From Oceanobacillus timonensis (GTDB lineage Bacteria; Bacillota; Bacilli; Bacillales; Amphibacillaceae), in contig NZ_LT800497.1 in NCBI RefSeq assembly GCF_900166635.1, positions 4,326,344 to 4,390,343 of the forward strand: 64,000 nt of DNA. The letters run 5' to 3'. A program made the position numbers and the translations under genes. This document shows positions 44,860 to 54,613 of this stretch, piece after piece. Position 1 is the first letter of the stretch, and each line of letters opens with the position of its first letter. The notes beneath the pieces are model-generated. The model had not been told where the DNA came from and searched no databases. It saw nothing but the letters and a program-made list of their open reading frames with translations.

Positions 44860-44890
44860 TTGACCTAGAGTTGACTGTAAGGTTTACCAT
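44860..44890 (+). promoter_or_regulatory. MerR-type promoter of the SDR gene (19-base spacer)
   Basis: TTGACC (44860-44865) and TACCAT (44885-44890) are 19 bases apart, the long spacing that needs MerR-type activation. The spacer is a dyad, TAGAGT-N3-CTGTAAGG within ACCTAGAG/GTAAGGT, like AdhR-type MerR sites. It lies between the divergent truncated merR and the SDR gene. Confidence 0.7.
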
Positions 44891-44956
44891 TTGGTTTGTA
44901 AGAGAAAAATGCAGAGGCCCAAGTGTATTGCCATTAAATTATAAGGAGGATTTTTC

Positions 44957-45712
44957 ATGACAACGATGAAAGGTAAAGTAGCACTAGCAACTGGAGCAAA
45001 AGGTGGAATGGGACTTGCAACGGCACAATTGTTTGCAAAAGAAGGAGCAAGTGTGGCCTTAGTTGATATAAACGAACCTACTCAAGAAGCACAAGCCTTA
45101 GTTGATGCGGGTTATCAAGCGATAGCTATTCAATGTGATGTTTCAGACGAAGAAGCTGTGAAAGCAATGGTAGAAAAAACAGTTGATACATTTGGAAGAT
45201 TAGATTATGCATTTAACAATGCTGGTATTCAAAACCCAGTCACAGACACAGTTGATTTAGAAGAAGACGTTTTTGATGATGTCATGGATGTTAATGCGAA
45301 GGGCGTTTGGCTCTGCATGAAATATGAATTGAAACAATTTGAAAAACAAGGTAGCGAAGGAGCTATTGTTAACTGTTCTTCTATGGGGGGAATTGTTGGT
45401 GTTCCTGGCCGTTCTGTATACCACGCATCGAAACATGGAGTGATTGGATTAACGAAGAGTACTGCCTTAGAAGTTGCCTCAAAAGGCATCCGGGTTAATG
45501 CAGTTCTACCAGGAATCATTGAAACGCCAATGGTTGAAAATATGTTAATTAATGAAAGTAATGCAATGGATGAATTAATCAACCAGCTCCCTATTCGCCG
45601 TATAGGTAAAGCAGAGGAAGTTGCTTCCGTTGTCCACTGGTTATGTTCACCGGGCGCAACCTATGTCATTGGCCAATCCATATCCGTTGATGGCGGATTT
45701 ACAGTTCAATAA
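44957..45712 (+). CDS. Short-chain dehydrogenase/reductase (SDR)
   Basis: A 251-residue classical SDR. The cofactor motif is TGAKGGMG (residues 12-19), followed by Asp-Ile at the end of strand two (LVDINEP, favouring NAD), NNAG, NCSSMGG with the catalytic Ser, and YHASK with Tyr and Lys; PGIIETPM follows. Substrate not known; related enzymes near MerR/AdhR regulators act on aldehydes or quinones. AAGGAGG precedes the ATG. Confidence 0.9.
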   Translation: MTTMKGKVALATGAKGGMGLATAQLFAKEGASVALVDINEPTQEAQALVDAGYQAIAIQCDVSDEEAVKAMVEKTVDTFGRLDYAFNNAGIQNPVTDTVDLEEDVFDDVMDVNAKGVWLCMKYELKQFEKQGSEGAIVNCSSMGGIVGVPGRSVYHASKHGVIGLTKSTALEVASKGIRVNAVLPGIIETPMVENMLINESNAMDELINQLPIRRIGKAEEVASVVHWLCSPGATYVIGQSISVDGGFTVQ

Positions 45713-45726
45713 TATAACACAGATGG

Positions 45727-45766
45727 AAAAAAGCGTGGTACAGACTCGAGGTACTACGCTTTTTTC
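45727..45766 (+). terminator. Terminator after the SDR gene
   Basis: AAAAAAGCGT, a mismatch and GTAC pair with GTAC and ACGCTTTTTT around AGACTCGA-like loop bases. Confidence 0.85.
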
Positions 45767-45891
45767 ATTCTTACTAGATCTATACCGTTTTGCAGCGTTG
45801 ATTCAATGGTGTCCTCCCCAGGTAAAATGAAAGACTTTTCTATTGGAAGGTTGATTTTTGTACAACTTTTTAAAAAAGCACATATATAGTA

Positions 45892-45923
45892 AAATCCCTC
45901 AACCACAAGTGGTTGAGGGATTT
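45892..45923 (-). terminator. Terminator after rpsI
   Basis: A perfect 15-base-pair stem (AAATCCCTCAACCAC with its complement) around a two-base centre, 15 bases past the rpsI stop, with a short T run on the minus strand. Confidence 0.85.
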
Positions 45924-45937
45924 GTAAATTCGATTTA

Positions 45938-46330
45938 TTAACGTTTTGAGAATTGTGGTGCACGACGAGCTTTCTTAAGACCGTATTTATAACGCTCTTT
46001 CGCTCTGGAATCTCTTGTAAGGTACCCTTCTGGTTTTAAAGCAGCACGATACTCTGGATCAGCTTGCAATAATGCACGTGCAACGCCGTGACGGATTGCA
46101 CCAGCTTGACCAGTGAAACCACCGCCATGTACATTAACAAGAACATCATACGTTCCTTGAGTTTCTGTTGTAGCAAGCGGCTGGTTCAAGATGAGTAATT
46201 GCGTTTCATATGGAAAATAGTCTCTAGCATCGCGACCATTGATTGTAACATTTCCTGTCCCTGGTACGAGACGTACGCGGGCAGTTGATTTTTTACGGCG
46301 ACCTGTGCCGTAGTATTGTACTTGTGCCAA
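45938..46330 (-). CDS. rpsI: 30S ribosomal protein S9
   Basis: A 130-residue ribosomal protein whose C-terminal tail reaches the P-site tRNA. Recognised by [39 protein letters not shown] and the end [12 protein letters not shown]. It follows rplM by 19 bases and ends the cluster, as in B. subtilis. Confidence 0.98.
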   Translation of the reverse strand: MAQVQYYGTGRRKKSTARVRLVPGTGNVTINGRDARDYFPYETQLLILNQPLATTETQGTYDVLVNVHGGGFTGQAGAIRHGVARALLQADPEYRAALKPEGYLTRDSRAKERYKYGLKKARRAPQFSKR

Positions 46331-46349
46331 TTCATTTACCTCCCTTTAA

Positions 46350-46787
46350 TTATCCGCGAAGTTCGTAAACTTCTGGTTTTTGAGCCTGATGATTGTGCTC
46401 AGCGCCTCTATATACATGCAATTTCTTTTTCATTTTACGTCCTAAAGGTCCTTTTGGAAGCATTCCTTTGATTGCAACTTCAAGCATTTCTTCAGGATAT
46501 TTTGTACGCATTTCGTATGCGTTACGAGATCTCAATCCACCTGGATGGTTGGAGTGATTATAATACATTTTGTCTGTTATTTTGTTTCCTGATAGTTCAA
46601 TTTTGTCTGCATTGATGATAATAACATTGTCACCAGTGTCTGCATGTGGTGTGTACGTAGGTTTATGTTTACCACGTAAGATAGCAGCTACTTCGCTTGC
46701 TAAACGTCCTAAACGTTGTCCTTCCGCATCCACAACTAACCATTTGCGTTCAATGTTTGCTTCATTTGCCATGAAAGTTGTGCGCAT
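46350..46787 (-). CDS. rplM: 50S ribosomal protein L13
   Basis: A 145-residue early-assembly protein of the large subunit. Motifs: [33 protein letters not shown] and [12 protein letters not shown]. The start [16 protein letters not shown] aligns with B. subtilis MRTTPMAN, so the ATG at 46787 is kept. It has its own promoter and a probable L13 leader. Confidence 0.98.
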   Translation of the reverse strand: MRTTFMANEANIERKWLVVDAEGQRLGRLASEVAAILRGKHKPTYTPHADTGDNVIIINADKIELSGNKITDKMYYNHSNHPGGLRSRNAYEMRTKYPEEMLEVAIKGMLPKGPLGRKMKKKLHVYRGAEHNHQAQKPEVYELRG

Positions 46788-46839
46788 GATTTTTTCCCTC
46801 CATATATCAATGATTCTTTATTCTTCGTAATCATATTTT

Positions 46840-46895
46840 TATTCTTAACACAATTAGTTTCCGGGGCTAATCATGGTTTAGAAATAAAATGCCAT
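46840..46895 (-). ncRNA. Probable L13 leader (autoregulatory mRNA structure)
   Basis: Between the promoter and rplM the minus strand reads GATTAGCCCCGGAAACTAAT within CATGATTAG...CTAATTGTG, a hairpin with a CCCCGGAAA loop. This resembles the L13 leader known in Firmicutes, which lets L13 repress its own mRNA. Judged from memory of the motif. Confidence 0.5.
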
Positions 46896-46900
46896 ATATC

Positions 46901-46929
46901 ATCTTATAACTTTCTTAACCAAAAGTCAA
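46901..46929 (-). promoter_or_regulatory. Promoter of rplM-rpsI
   Basis: On the minus strand TTGACT (46929-46924), a 17-base spacer and TAAGAT (46906-46901) form a good sigma-A promoter about 110 bases before rplM, inside the 287-base truA-rplM gap. Confidence 0.7.
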
Positions 46930-47074
46930 GCCTGGGATGAAAGTAATTGAAAACATTTTTTGATTTTCTTTCTTAAGCCATTCAATATTCATCCTGCTAC
47001 TTTACCGCTTTTTATAAGATAAGCCGCTTCAATGACGCATCCGTTCTATTCCAAATCTATGATTCGTTCTTTCC

Positions 47075-47821
47075 CTATTCGTCATAACTTACTTCCCATA
47101 GATACAGTCCATTTGGGGAAATCGTTTTTCCAAGCTGTCCTCTTTCTTTTGCAGCTAAAAGGACAGGTATATCTTCTGGTTTCCGCTTTCCAATTCCTAC
47201 GTCCAAAAGCGCACTAACCATTATCCGCACCATATTGTACAAAAAACCGCTCCCACGAAAAACAAATTCGATGTCATTGTCTTTCCTTCTGCAGGATGCA
47301 TGGAATAATGTACGCACTTTAGAGCCTTTCACAGACGATTTCGCAGATGAAAAGGTGGTAAAGTCATGTGTCCCCTCTAAATGCTTGCAGGCGGCTTGTA
47401 TGGCCTCTATATCCAGATCTTTAGGAAAGTGCAATACATAGTCGCGGCGGAATACATCCGGATCTTCCCGGTTTAAGACAATATAATGATACTCTTTCTG
47501 CTTCACGCTGTAGCGGGCATGAAAACTGTCATGAACTTTTTCAATATGCATTATCCGGACATCATCCGGCAAAAGTGTATTGATTGCCTGCTTCCAGTTG
47601 CGTTCAGGAATGGTTAACGGCGTATCAAAATGAATAACCTGTCCAACTGCATGCACACCTGTATCTGTACGTCCTGATGCCTGAATACGAATGGCCTCGC
47701 CTTTGTGCATTTTAATCAAGGCTTTTTCCAGTACGCCTTGTACAGTCCGGTGAGCAGGCTGCACTTGAAACCCTGCAAAACCCGAACCGTCATAAGCAAT
47801 CGTACATTTTAACCTTTCCAT
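47075..47821 (-). CDS. truA: tRNA pseudouridine(38-40) synthase TruA
   Basis: A 248-residue enzyme isomerising uridines 38-40 in the tRNA anticodon stem. The catalytic Asp lies in QASGRTDTGVHAVGQVIHFD; the start KCTIAYDGSGFAGFQVQP and the late GSGFLYNMVRIMV are typical. ATG at 47821 has AAAGGG eight bases upstream; a start seven codons earlier lacks one. It follows ecfT by 24 bases. Confidence 0.96.
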   Translation of the reverse strand: MERLKCTIAYDGSGFAGFQVQPAHRTVQGVLEKALIKMHKGEAIRIQASGRTDTGVHAVGQVIHFDTPLTIPERNWKQAINTLLPDDVRIMHIEKVHDSFHARYSVKQKEYHYIVLNREDPDVFRRDYVLHFPKDLDIEAIQAACKHLEGTHDFTTFSSAKSSVKGSKVRTLFHASCRRKDNDIEFVFRGSGFLYNMVRIMVSALLDVGIGKRKPEDIPVLLAAKERGQLGKTISPNGLYLWEVSYDE

Positions 47822-47845
47822 GTATACAACCCTTTCTTCCATCCA

Positions 47846-48643
47846 TTACTGTCTTACGAAAAACAATGCGGCTAATATCAGTACAAAGGCAATCAGAACC
47901 AGGATATCTTTAACGCCTACATGTAATTCACGAAGTTTGGTTCTTCCTTCTCCGCCTTGGTAACCCCGGGCTTCCATGGCCATCGCCAAGTCTTCCGCAC
48001 GTTTAAATGCACTGACAAACAGAGGAACCAATAATGGAATTACTGCCATCACCCGATCTTTGACAGGCCCTGTACGAAAATCAACACCACGTGCTGCCTG
48101 GGCACGGGAAATTTTATCCGTTTCCTGCATTAGAGTAGGGATAAAACGTAGAGAAATAGACATCATCAAGGCCAGCTCATGAACAGGAAATTTGATTTTT
48201 TTCAATGGATGAAGCATTTCCTCCATCGCATCGGTAATTTCAATCGGCGTGGTTGTCAGCGTTAATAATGAGGTGGTCAGAATCAACAGAAAAAAACGCA
48301 GAGAAATCGCAAAACCTTGTATAATCCCGCCGCTGTAAATCTTGATAAAACCCCAGTCTAATACGAGATTTCCTTCATTTGTGATAATCAAATGCAGAAT
48401 AAAAGTAAATATAATTAAAAACCAGACCGGCAGCAATCCTTTTAATATAAATTTCAACGGCACTCTGGAATTCAATACACAAAGCAATGAAAATGCCGTT
48501 AATAAGCTGTAAGACGCTACATTATTTGCGAAAAAGACGACAATCACAAAGAAAAAGACGACAGTGATTTTCGTTCTTGGGTCTAATCGGTGAATAAAGG
48601 AATTCCCAGGAACATACTGGCCAATGATTAAAGCATTATTCAT
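47846..48643 (-). CDS. ecfT: Energy-coupling factor transporter transmembrane protein EcfT
   Basis: A 265-residue membrane scaffold joining exchangeable vitamin-binding S components to the EcfA ATPases. It has about five to six helices and the two coupling-helix motifs with Ala-Arg-Gly: AQAARGVDF and [10 protein letters not shown]. It overlaps ecfA2 by eight bases. Confidence 0.95.
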   Translation of the reverse strand: MNNALIIGQYVPGNSFIHRLDPRTKITVVFFFVIVVFFANNVASYSLLTAFSLLCVLNSRVPLKFILKGLLPVWFLIIFTFILHLIITNEGNLVLDWGFIKIYSGGIIQGFAISLRFFLLILTTSLLTLTTTPIEITDAMEEMLHPLKKIKFPVHELALMMSISLRFIPTLMQETDKISRAQAARGVDFRTGPVKDRVMAVIPLLVPLFVSAFKRAEDLAMAMEARGYQGGEGRTKLRELHVGVKDILVLIAFVLILAALFFVRQ

Positions 48644-49505
48644 CCGAGCCCACCTCCAGCTGTTCCTTTATCTCATGCGCTAATTCTGGTAAGGACTGAT
48701 GGTGATAGCTGATAGAGGTACCAAAACGTTCATTGTATTGGTTCAGAAACTGAATCACTTCTGGGACGCCTAATTGTACCTCCCGAAGCTTATCTGCTTG
48801 TCTAAACACATCAAGCGGCGGGCCTTCCATATATTTTTGTCCCTTATTTAAAATGATGATTTTATCCGCATAAGTCAGCGCATCTTCCATACTATGTGTC
48901 ACTAGTACCGTTGTCAGGTTACGCTCTTTATGCAGCTTATAAAACATATCCATCATTTCACGCTGCCCGCGCGGATCAAGGCCGGCAGTAGGTTCATCCA
49001 ATACGAGAACTTCCGGACTCATTGCCAAAACCCCTGCAATAGCTACACGCCGCTTCTGTCCTCCACTTAAATCAAATGGCGAACGTGCCAATAATTCTTC
49101 CGGAAGACCCACAGCTGGGAGAATATCCTCAATCCGACGATTAATTTCCTCCTGCTCCACCCCAAAATTCTTTGGACCAAAAGCAATGTCTTTAGCAACC
49201 GTCTCTTCGAATAACTGGTGCTCCGGATATTGAAAAACAACACCGACTTTTCTTCGCAACTCACGGATACCCTTAGGCTTTCCTTCAGAAGTCAATTGGA
49301 AATCACCAATTGTTATCTCTCCTCTGCTCGGCAGGCTCAAACCATTGAGATGCTGAATCAGGGTCGACTTTCCGGAACCAGTATGACCGATAACGGCAAC
49401 AAATGAACCCGAATCCATCGTGAAGGACATGTCTTCAAGCGCCTTATGGGCAAAAGGACTATTCTCTTGATAAATATAACTTACGTCTTTGAATTGAATT
49501 TCCAT
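48636..49505 (-). CDS. ecfA2: Energy-coupling factor ATPase EcfA2
   Basis: A 289-residue ABC ATPase of the ECF vitamin importer. Walker [11 protein letters not shown]-loop [13 protein letters not shown], signature [16 protein letters not shown], Walker [13 protein letters not shown]. The Q-helix acidic stretch is typical of EcfA. It overlaps ecfA1 by 25 bases. Confidence 0.95.
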   Translation of the reverse strand: MEIQFKDVSYIYQENSPFAHKALEDMSFTMDSGSFVAVIGHTGSGKSTLIQHLNGLSLPSRGEITIGDFQLTSEGKPKGIRELRRKVGVVFQYPEHQLFEETVAKDIAFGPKNFGVEQEEINRRIEDILPAVGLPEELLARSPFDLSGGQKRRVAIAGVLAMSPEVLVLDEPTAGLDPRGQREMMDMFYKLHKERNLTTVLVTHSMEDALTYADKIIILNKGQKYMEGPPLDVFRQADKLREVQLGVPEVIQFLNQYNERFGTSISYHHQSLPELAHEIKEQLEVGSDE

Positions 49506-50323
49506 AATTCCTCCAACAACTCTTCGTGGTTTAGCGCTGCTTCTGTTAATGGGACTCCCTGCTTCAACAGCTCATCCGTTAATTGTCCCACAAAGGGAAC
49601 ATCTAAACCGATTGTACGTAACGCTTCCCGCTGCAGAAACAGTTCTCTTGGCGTTGTTTCCTTCCAAACTTGTCCTTGATTCATCACAATCACACGATCA
49701 GCCTGGACAATCTCCTGCAAGTCATGTGTGATGGTAACCAAGGACAGCCCTTCTGACTCCTGAATATCATTCACCGTATGCATAATTTCTTGTCTTCCTG
49801 TCGGATCCAGCATCGCAGTAGCCTCATCTAAAATTAATACCTTGGGAGCTATCGCTAAAACACTCGCAATAGCTACACGTTGTTTTTGACCACCCGATAG
49901 ACGGTGCGGTTCGGTTATGAGGTAATCCTGCATACGAACAGCAGATAAGGTGCGCTGGATTCTCTCTCTCATCTCTTCTCGGGGGACTCCTCTATTTTCC
50001 ATTCCAAATGCGACATCATCTTGCACAGTAGCCCCGACAAATTGGTTATCCGGATTTTGAAAGACCATCCCTACATCTTTACGTATATCCCAAACGGTAT
50101 CGTCATCTACTTTTTGACCATTAACGATAATCTCTCCGTCTTTAGGCATCAACAATCCATTAAGCAGTTTGGCAATGGTTGATTTTCCAGAGCCATTATG
50201 ACCGATGATGGCAACCCATTCGCTTTCATAAATATCAAAGGAAACCTGATTTAATACCAGTTCTCCCTCTTCCTCATATTGAAAGGAAACATTCTTAAAC
50301 TCTACTAACTTTTTACTATCCAT
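49481..50323 (-). CDS. ecfA1: Energy-coupling factor ATPase EcfA1
   Basis: A 280-residue ABC ATPase, partner of EcfA2. Walker [11 protein letters not shown]-loop [22 protein letters not shown], signature [16 protein letters not shown], Walker [16 protein letters not shown] at 50323 has GGGGG seven bases upstream. It is separated from rplQ by 442 bases holding a terminator and a repeat, so ecfA1 probably starts a new transcript. Confidence 0.95.
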   Translation of the reverse strand: MDSKKLVEFKNVSFQYEEEGELVLNQVSFDIYESEWVAIIGHNGSGKSTIAKLLNGLLMPKDGEIIVNGQKVDDDTVWDIRKDVGMVFQNPDNQFVGATVQDDVAFGMENRGVPREEMRERIQRTLSAVRMQDYLITEPHRLSGGQKQRVAIASVLAIAPKVLILDEATAMLDPTGRQEIMHTVNDIQESEGLSLVTITHDLQEIVQADRVIVMNQGQVWKETTPRELFLQREALRTIGLDVPFVGQLTDELLKQGVPLTEAALNHEELLEELWKFNSKT

Positions 50324-50466
50324 CCAGACACCCCCTTCTCCTGTTTTTTTATTATGTAATTTGTTTTTTCTATTATGGTTATTATTTTACCCATAGCAGT
50401 TCATGAACGAAAGTAATTACTAAACAAAAGCTGATAAAGTTTAATAGCAATTCCGGCCAACGCTAC

Positions 50467-50584
50467 GGAAATACACTACGCTTTCCACGGGCTTGAGCTC
50501 AGCCTCCTCGGTAAAAAGAAGACCACTTTTTTACCTGCGGGGTCTTCCCACTACGCTCTCCCGTAGGAGTCTCCGTGTATTTCC
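50467..50584. repeat. 118-base imperfect palindromic intergenic repeat
   Basis: The ends GGAAATACAC and GTGTATTTCC are perfect inverted repeats; inside lie GCCTCCTCGGTAAAAAG and CTTTTTTACCTGCGGGG, which form a second hairpin, and TACGCTTTCC / TACGCTCTCC blocks. Such GC-rich pieces with CCTCCTCGG, GCGGGGTCTTCC and GTAGGAGTCTCCG recur in many Bacillaceae genomes as dispersed elements. GC content is clearly above the AT-rich flanks. It explains most of the rplQ-ecfA1 gap. Confidence 0.7.
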
Positions 50585-50702
50585 TCCGCTGGGTATTGAG
50601 AAGAATATATTTCATTATATTCTTCTCTATAAATTAAAAACAATAGATATCTTAAACTAAGCAAAACACATCAAAGATTAGTGAATCATCATTTTCCAAT
50701 AC

Positions 50703-50750
50703 AAAAAAAGGGCTTGGATAACCTCTGAGAGAGATTGAGTCCTGCCCCTT
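50703..50750 (-). terminator. Terminator after rplQ
   Basis: On the minus strand AGGGGC pairs with GCCCTT (one G-U), with an inner CTCTCTCAGAG hairpin, followed by seven T residues. It lies 16 bases past the rplQ stop and would close the S10-spc-alpha transcript. Confidence 0.65.
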
Positions 50751-50765
50751 GCCGTTTGTAGTAAA

Positions 50766-51119
50766 TTAAACCAACTCAATGATTGCCATTTTAGCGCCAT
50801 CGCCTTGGCGTTCACCAAGTTTAAGAACACGTGTATATCCACCTTGTCTATCTTCATAGCGCGCAGCAACATCATCAAATAGTTTTTGAATTACGTTATT
50901 ATCTTCATCCGCTTCTTTGTTGTATAAAAATGAAGCAGCTTGACGGCGTGCATGTAAGTCGCCACGCTTCCCAAGCGTAATCATTTTATCTACAATTGAT
51001 CTTAACTCTTTCGCTTTTGCTTCTGTTGTTTCCACGCGCTCATGAATAATCACATCAGATGCAAGGTTGCGAAGAAGAGCCATGCGGTCATCTGTTCTAC
51101 GTCCTAATTTTCTAGCCAC
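50766..51119 (-). CDS. rplQ: 50S ribosomal protein L17
   Basis: A 117-residue large-subunit protein near the exit tunnel. Start [23 protein letters not shown] and ending [24 protein letters not shown]. It lies 45 bases after rpoA and is the last gene of the alpha block. Confidence 0.98.
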   Translation of the reverse strand: MARKLGRRTDDRMALLRNLASDVIIHERVETTEAKAKELRSIVDKMITLGKRGDLHARRQAASFLYNKEADEDNNVIQKLFDDVAARYEDRQGGYTRVLKLGERQGDGAKMAIIELV

Positions 51120-51164
51120 GGACTATCCCTCCCTTTTTCGAAACTCTACAGGTGACTGGTTAAA

Positions 51165-52109
51165 TCAGTCATCATCGCGAAGACCTAATCCTAGATCTTC
51201 CAATTTCACTTTTACTTCTTCTAATGATTTACGTCCTAAATTACGAACCTTCATCATATCTTCTTCTGATTTATTTGCAAGTTCTTGAACCGTGTTGATT
51301 CCAGCACGCTTCAAGCAGTTGTAAGAACGAACAGAAAGATCAAGCTCTTCAATGGTCATTTCCATTACTTTTTCTTTTTGATCTTCTTCTTTTTCAACCA
51401 TAATTTCAACGCTCTGTGCTTCATCTGTTAAGCTGACAAAAATATTTAAATGCTCCGTGATAATTTTCGCACCTAAAGAAACAGCTTCTTCCGGGCGAAT
51501 ACTACCATCCGTTAAAACATCCAATGTCAGTTTATCATAATTAGCAATTTGACCGACACGTGTATTCTCAACTTGATAGGTAACACGTGATACCGGGGTG
51601 AAGATGGAATCAATCGGAATAACACCAATTGGTTGATCATCAAACTTGTTTTCTTCTGCCGGACGATAACCGCGGCCTCTTTCAGCAGTTAACTTCATAT
51701 GCAGGCTGGCTTTACTGTTTAATGTCGCAATATGAAGGTCCGGGTTCATCACTTCCACATCACTGTCGTAAGTTAAGTCAGCAGCAGTCACTGCTCCTTC
51801 GCCTTGAACATCAATTTCCAATGTTTTTAAATCATCAGAGTAGATTTTAAGTGCAAGTTTTTTCAAGTTAAGAATGATAGTAGTTACATCCTCTACAACT
51901 CCGTCAATTGTTGAAAATTCGTGCAGTGCTCCATCAATATGAACAGATGTTACAGCAGCACCCGGTAGTGAGGATAGTAAGATACGACGCAAGGAGTTTC
52001 CAAGTGTGGCACCATATCCACGTTCTAGCGGTTCAACTACAAATTTCCCAAACGTAGCATCCTCGCTAATTTCAATCGTTTCAATTTTTGGTTTTTCTAT
52101 CTCGATCAT
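51165..52109 (-). CDS. rpoA: RNA polymerase alpha subunit
   Basis: A 314-residue subunit that starts RNA polymerase assembly. The N-terminal dimer domain has [22 protein letters not shown]; the C-terminal DNA-binding domain has [16 protein letters not shown] and [25 protein letters not shown] precedes the ATG at 52109. A 204-base structured gap separates it from rpsK. Confidence 0.99.
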   Translation of the reverse strand: MIEIEKPKIETIEISEDATFGKFVVEPLERGYGATLGNSLRRILLSSLPGAAVTSVHIDGALHEFSTIDGVVEDVTTIILNLKKLALKIYSDDLKTLEIDVQGEGAVTAADLTYDSDVEVMNPDLHIATLNSKASLHMKLTAERGRGYRPAEENKFDDQPIGVIPIDSIFTPVSRVTYQVENTRVGQIANYDKLTLDVLTDGSIRPEEAVSLGAKIITEHLNIFVSLTDEAQSVEIMVEKEEDQKEKVMEMTIEELDLSVRSYNCLKRAGINTVQELANKSEEDMMKVRNLGRKSLEEVKVKLEDLGLGLRDDD

Positions 52110-52141
52110 TTAACAAACCCTCCTTTAAAACGTCGAAACCC

Positions 52142-52310
52142 CGGCTAGACAAACAAAGTCTAACCGAAATTCCTCAAATAGGCAGTTGCGTTTCTGCGCT
52201 ACCTAAAAATCTTTCGTACGAACTGTCTTTGGAATCTGTTTATCTACAACATGTAGATAACCGTATGTTTTATCAACCAGTATGACCAAGTTGATAAATT
52301 CTATACGGTT
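52142..52310 (-). other. Structured rpsK-rpoA spacer with three hairpins
   Basis: On the minus strand: (1) AACCGTAT...ATACGGTT (52310-52259) encloses TTATCAAC...GTTGATAA (52297-52270); (2) TTATCTAC-N5-GTAGATAA (52260-52240); (3) CGGTTAGAC-N7-GTCTAGCCG (52166-52142) just before the rpoA ribosome site. Stems 1 and 2 share two bases. No T tails, so they look like processing, pausing or protein-binding elements, not terminators. No ORF is present. Confidence 0.6.
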
Positions 52311-52313
52311 AAA

Positions 52314-52703
<390 letters not shown>

Positions 52704-52724
52704 TAGTAAGCTTACCTCCTTACA

Positions 52725-53090
52725 TTACTTTTTCTTGTTAGCCATTGTTTTACGTGGGCCTTTACGTGTACGGGAGTTGTTCTTTGTTTTTTGTCCACGA
52801 GCCGGTAATCCGCGACGGTGGCGAATACCTCTATAAGAGCCGATTTCAATCAAACGTTTAATATTGAGAGACACTTCACGACGAAGGTCACCTTCTGTCG
52901 TATAGTTTTCAACCGCTTGACGAATTCTTGCTAATTCGTCTTCCGTTAAATCACGAACACGAGTACTTTCAGAAACGCCTGCTTCTTTAAGGATTTCCTG
53001 TGCTGTAGTTTTTCCGATACCATAAACATAAGTCAGGGAAATTACTACACGTTTATCACGTGGAACATCAATACCTGCAATACGTGCCAT
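52725..53090 (-). CDS. rpsM: 30S ribosomal protein S13
   Basis: A 121-residue head protein contacting tRNA. Start [20 protein letters not shown], and the ending [18 protein letters not shown] then a basic tail. It follows rpmJ by 23 bases. Confidence 0.99.
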   Translation of the reverse strand: MARIAGIDVPRDKRVVISLTYVYGIGKTTAQEILKEAGVSESTRVRDLTEDELARIRQAVENYTTEGDLRREVSLNIKRLIEIGSYRGIRHRRGLPARGQKTKNNSRTRKGPRKTMANKKK

Positions 53091-53113
53091 AGAATGCTAG
53101 CACCTCCTATTTT

Positions 53114-53242
<129 letters not shown>

Positions 53243-53258
53243 TTAGATCGGAGCTCGT

Positions 53259-53477
53259 TTATTTATAACGGTACGTTATTCGTCCTTTGGTTAAATCATA
53301 CGGAGAAAGTTCAACCGTTACTTTATCGCCTGGCAAAATGCGGATAAAGTGCATACGGATTTTGCCAGATACATGCGCCAATACGGTGTGGCCATTTTCA
53401 AGCTCCACTTTAAACATCGCATTCGGCAATGTATCTGTCACTGTACCTTCTACTTCAATAACATCATCTTTCGCCAT
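53259..53477 (-). CDS. infA: Translation initiation factor IF-1
   Basis: A 72-residue OB-fold factor binding the ribosomal A site during initiation. Sequence [21 protein letters not shown], then [19 protein letters not shown] and [13 protein letters not shown], is near-identical to other Bacilli. GAAGGGAG precedes ATG 53477. A 461-base gap without map lies upstream. Confidence 0.98.
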   Translation of the reverse strand: MAKDDVIEVEGTVTDTLPNAMFKVELENGHTVLAHVSGKIRMHFIRILPGDKVTVELSPYDLTKGRITYRYK

Positions 53478-53938
53478 TGTGTGTGATCTCCCTTCTTCAA
53501 ATCAGTTACAACCTTATCTAAATTTAGGATAAGCTTCATTTCCCTTTTGTGACAAGCCGTTCTTGCTATTGCTGCTCACGTTCATCATTAGGGAAACATT
53601 CATTGTACATTTAGCGCACTATCATCATCTAAAGATGATTCATCAGGGCACTGCTTCCTCCATGGGCCAGCGTAAAACAACCGACCGTTCACAACCGAGA
53701 CATCAATTGTACTGACCTGAATCACTATCCTGCATCATACGTACAAATGGACCTCAGTAAAAAAATCAATTTGTTAACGTATATCTGCTCTCACCATCAC
53801 CTAGGCAATTGTTCGTTTATATCAAAAGGTTGATGAACCAATTTTTATCGTGTTTGATAAAAGCATTACACATTATCCCACCTATTATAACGTGCAGAGT
53901 CAAGATTTGCATCTATTCTGTTCGTTAAAAGGCTTGAC
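53478..53938 (-). other. 461-base gap between adk and infA, without map
   Basis: In B. subtilis map and a KOW-domain gene (ybzG) lie here; neither is present and no frame of 60 codons or more is seen. The minus strand has promoter-like TATAAT (about 53890-53885) and TTGACT pieces, an ATCATC-TTTA-GATGAT hairpin (53624-53639), and a CTTATC/GATAAG hairpin (53512-53532) just before infA. Much of it could be an untranslated leader of the infA operon. Confidence 0.55.

Positions 53939-54613
<675 letters not shown>

Noticed and set aside
53560..53760. Short frames in the adk-infA gap as a map or KOW-gene remnant
   Set aside because: Translations in all three minus-strand frames gave no stretch I could match to methionine aminopeptidase or a KOW protein.
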